Assembly (NCBI RefSeq): GCF_007556755.1
Contig: NZ_VJOO01000001.1
Span: 124,001-188,000, forward strand
Direction of reading: 5' to 3'
Length of the DNA stretch: 64,000 nt
Origin: Tepidimonas fonticaldi
GTDB lineage: Bacteria > Pseudomonadota > Gammaproteobacteria > Burkholderiales > Burkholderiaceae_C
Shown: positions 62,729-64,000 of the stretch, one piece after another
How the letters are laid out: every line of letters starts with the position of its first letter
Numbering within the stretch: the stretch's first letter is position 1
Program-made: the position numbers and the translations under genes
Notes under the pieces: generated by a model
What the model saw: the letters and a program-made list of their open reading frames with translations, nothing else
Databases searched by the model: none
Told to the model about the DNA's origin: nothing

Positions 62729-64000
62729 TCAAGCCGCCAGGGGGCCGGCGCTCTCGAGCAACTGGCGCGTGTAAGGCTCGCGCGGCGCGCGCAGCACCTG
62801 CAGCGCGGGCCCCGACTCCACCACGGCGCCGGCGCGCATGACCAGCACATCGTGCGCCATCGCCCATACCACATCCACGTCATGGGTGATCAGCAGGTAC
62901 GACAGGCCGCGCTCGCGCTGCAAGCGCAGCAGCAACTCGATCACCTGCCGCTGCACCGTGACATCCAGGGCGCTGGTCGGCTCGTCCAGCACCAGCAGAC
63001 GCGGCTGCACGATGAGCGCCCGGGCGATGGCGATGCGCTGCCGCTGCCCACCCGAAAAGGCATGGGGATAGCGCTGCAGCCACGCGGCGACCTCGGCAGG
63101 CGTCGCCGTGGCGGGCAGCAAGCCGACCTCCTGCAAAGCAGCCACGACGCGCTTGCGCCGCTCGGCCGCGGACAGCCGCGGCTCGTGCACCCGCAAGCCC
63201 TCCTCGACGATCTGCTCGACCGTCAGGCGCGGCGACAGCGACGAGAACGGATCCTGAAACACCACCTGCACCTCGCGGCGCAGGGGGCGATCCGCCGCCC
63301 CGCCCTGCCACGTCCGCCCCATCACCGCCAGGCGGCCCTGCGCCGGCAGCAAGCCCAGCGCGGCCAGCGCCAGCGTCGACTTGCCCGATCCGGACTCCCC
63401 CACCACCCCCAGCGTGCGGCCCGGCGCCAGCTGGGCCGACACCCCGCGCACCGCGGTGAACTGCCCGGCGCGAAACCACCCCCGCCACCCGGGGCGCGGC
63501 ACACGGTACGTCACGCTCACGCCGTCCAGCTCCAGGCATGGGGGGGCGTCCCCGGCGGGGGCATCCGCTTGCAGACATTCGGGCCGCACGGGGCGGCTGC
63601 CTAGCAGGCGCACCGTGTAGGGATGCGCCGGCGCGTCAAACACCTGGGCCACCGGCCCCGCCTCGACCACCTGCCCCTGCTCCATCACGACCACACGGTC
63701 GGCAAAGCGGCGCACCAGGTTCAGATCGTGCGTGATCAACAAAACCGCCAGCCCCAGGCGGCGCTGCAAATCCTCCAGGAGCGCCAGGATTTGCAACCGC
63801 AGGCTGGCATCCAGCGCCGTGGTCGGCTCGTCCGCGATCAACAGGCGCGGCTCGCCGGCCAGCGCCATGGCAATCATGGCGCGCTGGCGCTGCCCGCCGC
63901 TGAGCTGATGCGGATACTGACGCGCCCGGCGCGGGGCGTCGTCGATGCCGACCTGGGCCAGCCACTCGACGGCGCGCGCCCAGGCTACGCGCGGCAACAG
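62729..64000 (-). CDS. yejF: Fused oligopeptide ABC transporter ATPase (YejF/GsiA type), C-terminal part
   Basis: The last 424 residues of a double ABC ATPase; the N-terminal Walker A lies outside the window. The first domain shows LSGGQRQRAMIAMALA and LLIADEPTTALD, the second VVGESGSGKSTLALAALG near the middle, the Q-loop VFQDPFSSLSPRLTV, FSGGQRQRIAIARAL and LLVLDEPTSALD, then LLITHDVDVVWAMAHDVLVM. HPYTVRLLGSRPV after the first domain is the oligopeptide-type tail. It powers uptake of peptides, microcin-like compounds or nickel with partners upstream of the window edge. Confidence 0.88.
   Translation of the reverse strand: MLPRVAWARAVEWLAQVGIDDAPRRARQYPHQLSGGQRQRAMIAMALAGEPRLLIADEPTTALDASLRLQILALLEDLQRRLGLAVLLITHDLNLVRRFADRVVVMEQGQVVEAGPVAQVFDAPAHPYTVRLLGSRPVRPECLQADAPAGDAPPCLELDGVSVTYRVPRPGWRGWFRAGQFTAVRGVSAQLAPGRTLGVVGESGSGKSTLALAALGLLPAQGRLAVMGRTWQGGAADRPLRREVQVVFQDPFSSLSPRLTVEQIVEEGLRVHEPRLSAAERRKRVVAALQEVGLLPATATPAEVAAWLQRYPHAFSGGQRQRIAIARALIVQPRLLVLDEPTSALDVTVQRQVIELLLRLQRERGLSYLLITHDVDVVWAMAHDVLVMRAGAVVESGPALQVLRAPREPYTRQLLESAGPLAA

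Overview
The window is a GC-rich, tightly packed bacterial chromosome segment with short intergenic gaps. Its gene content points to a betaproteobacterium of the order Burkholderiales, most likely near Comamonadaceae. The supporting signs are the isc operon order, a dapC-dapD-pilU-dapE block, class I PHA genes, a MeaB-dependent methylmalonyl-CoA pathway and a DUF2788 protein. The genus cannot be fixed from sequence reading alone. I see no phage, insertion sequence, CRISPR array, rRNA gene or replication origin. No stretch longer than about 220 bases lacks a gene.

Layout. 1-1182 is a partial propionyl-CoA synthetase gene (prpE). It is followed by a small YjfB-type motility protein gene and a tRNA-Val(CAC) with a hairpin terminator. 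1729-7810 (minus) is the complete iron-sulfur cluster operon iscR-iscS-iscU-iscA-hscB-hscA-fdx, with dnaQ right behind it. Two tandem IscR-like boxes cover the iscR promoter. 7914-10522 (minus) is a NarL-type two-component pair. uvrB and an aromatic/aspartate aminotransferase diverge at 12.7 kb. A PHB depolymerase gene (phaZ) overlaps an RnfB-like ferredoxin gene at 14-16.1 kb.

16.1-24.2 kb (minus) is a propionyl-CoA to succinyl-CoA operon: methylmalonyl-CoA mutase, a VapBC toxin-antitoxin pair, meaB, pccB, pccA and a VOC protein that may be the epimerase. A divergent GntR regulator sits upstream with a palindrome between the two genes. After dusA comes phaC-phaA-phaB (minus, 26.1-29.9 kb), so PHB synthesis, PHB breakdown and propionyl-CoA use lie within about 16 kb.

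30-36.3 kb is mixed: a small membrane protein, pgeF, maiA, an orphan TRAP-type binding protein, a Nudix hydrolase, a REC-PAS-GGDEF-EAL protein and a divergent single-domain Hpt protein. 36.3-40.9 kb holds zipA and smc. 41-49.4 kb (plus) is a run of dapC, dapD, pilU, dapE, prmB, an ABC-F ATPase and an RsmB/F-type methyltransferase, several joined by ATGA overlaps. 49.4-53.4 kb holds an MFS transporter, a D-2-hydroxyacid dehydrogenase and a FimV-like protein. 53.5-59 kb (plus) is an acyl-CoA catabolic cluster: 3-hydroxyacyl-CoA dehydrogenase, crotonase, Crp/Fnr regulator, APH-like kinase and acyl-CoA dehydrogenase. 59-64 kb (minus) holds a GspE/PilB-type ATPase, DUF2788 and DUF2189 membrane proteins, and a partial fused oligopeptide ABC ATPase.

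Most genes belong to well-known families. The least ordinary points are the toxin-antitoxin module translationally joined to meaB inside the methylmalonyl operon, the phaZ/rnfB-like overlap with a PhaR-type box at the promoter, the paired tandem IscR boxes, and a 13-bp duplication that doubles the start codon of the GGDEF-EAL gene. I did not find a clearly new multigene system.
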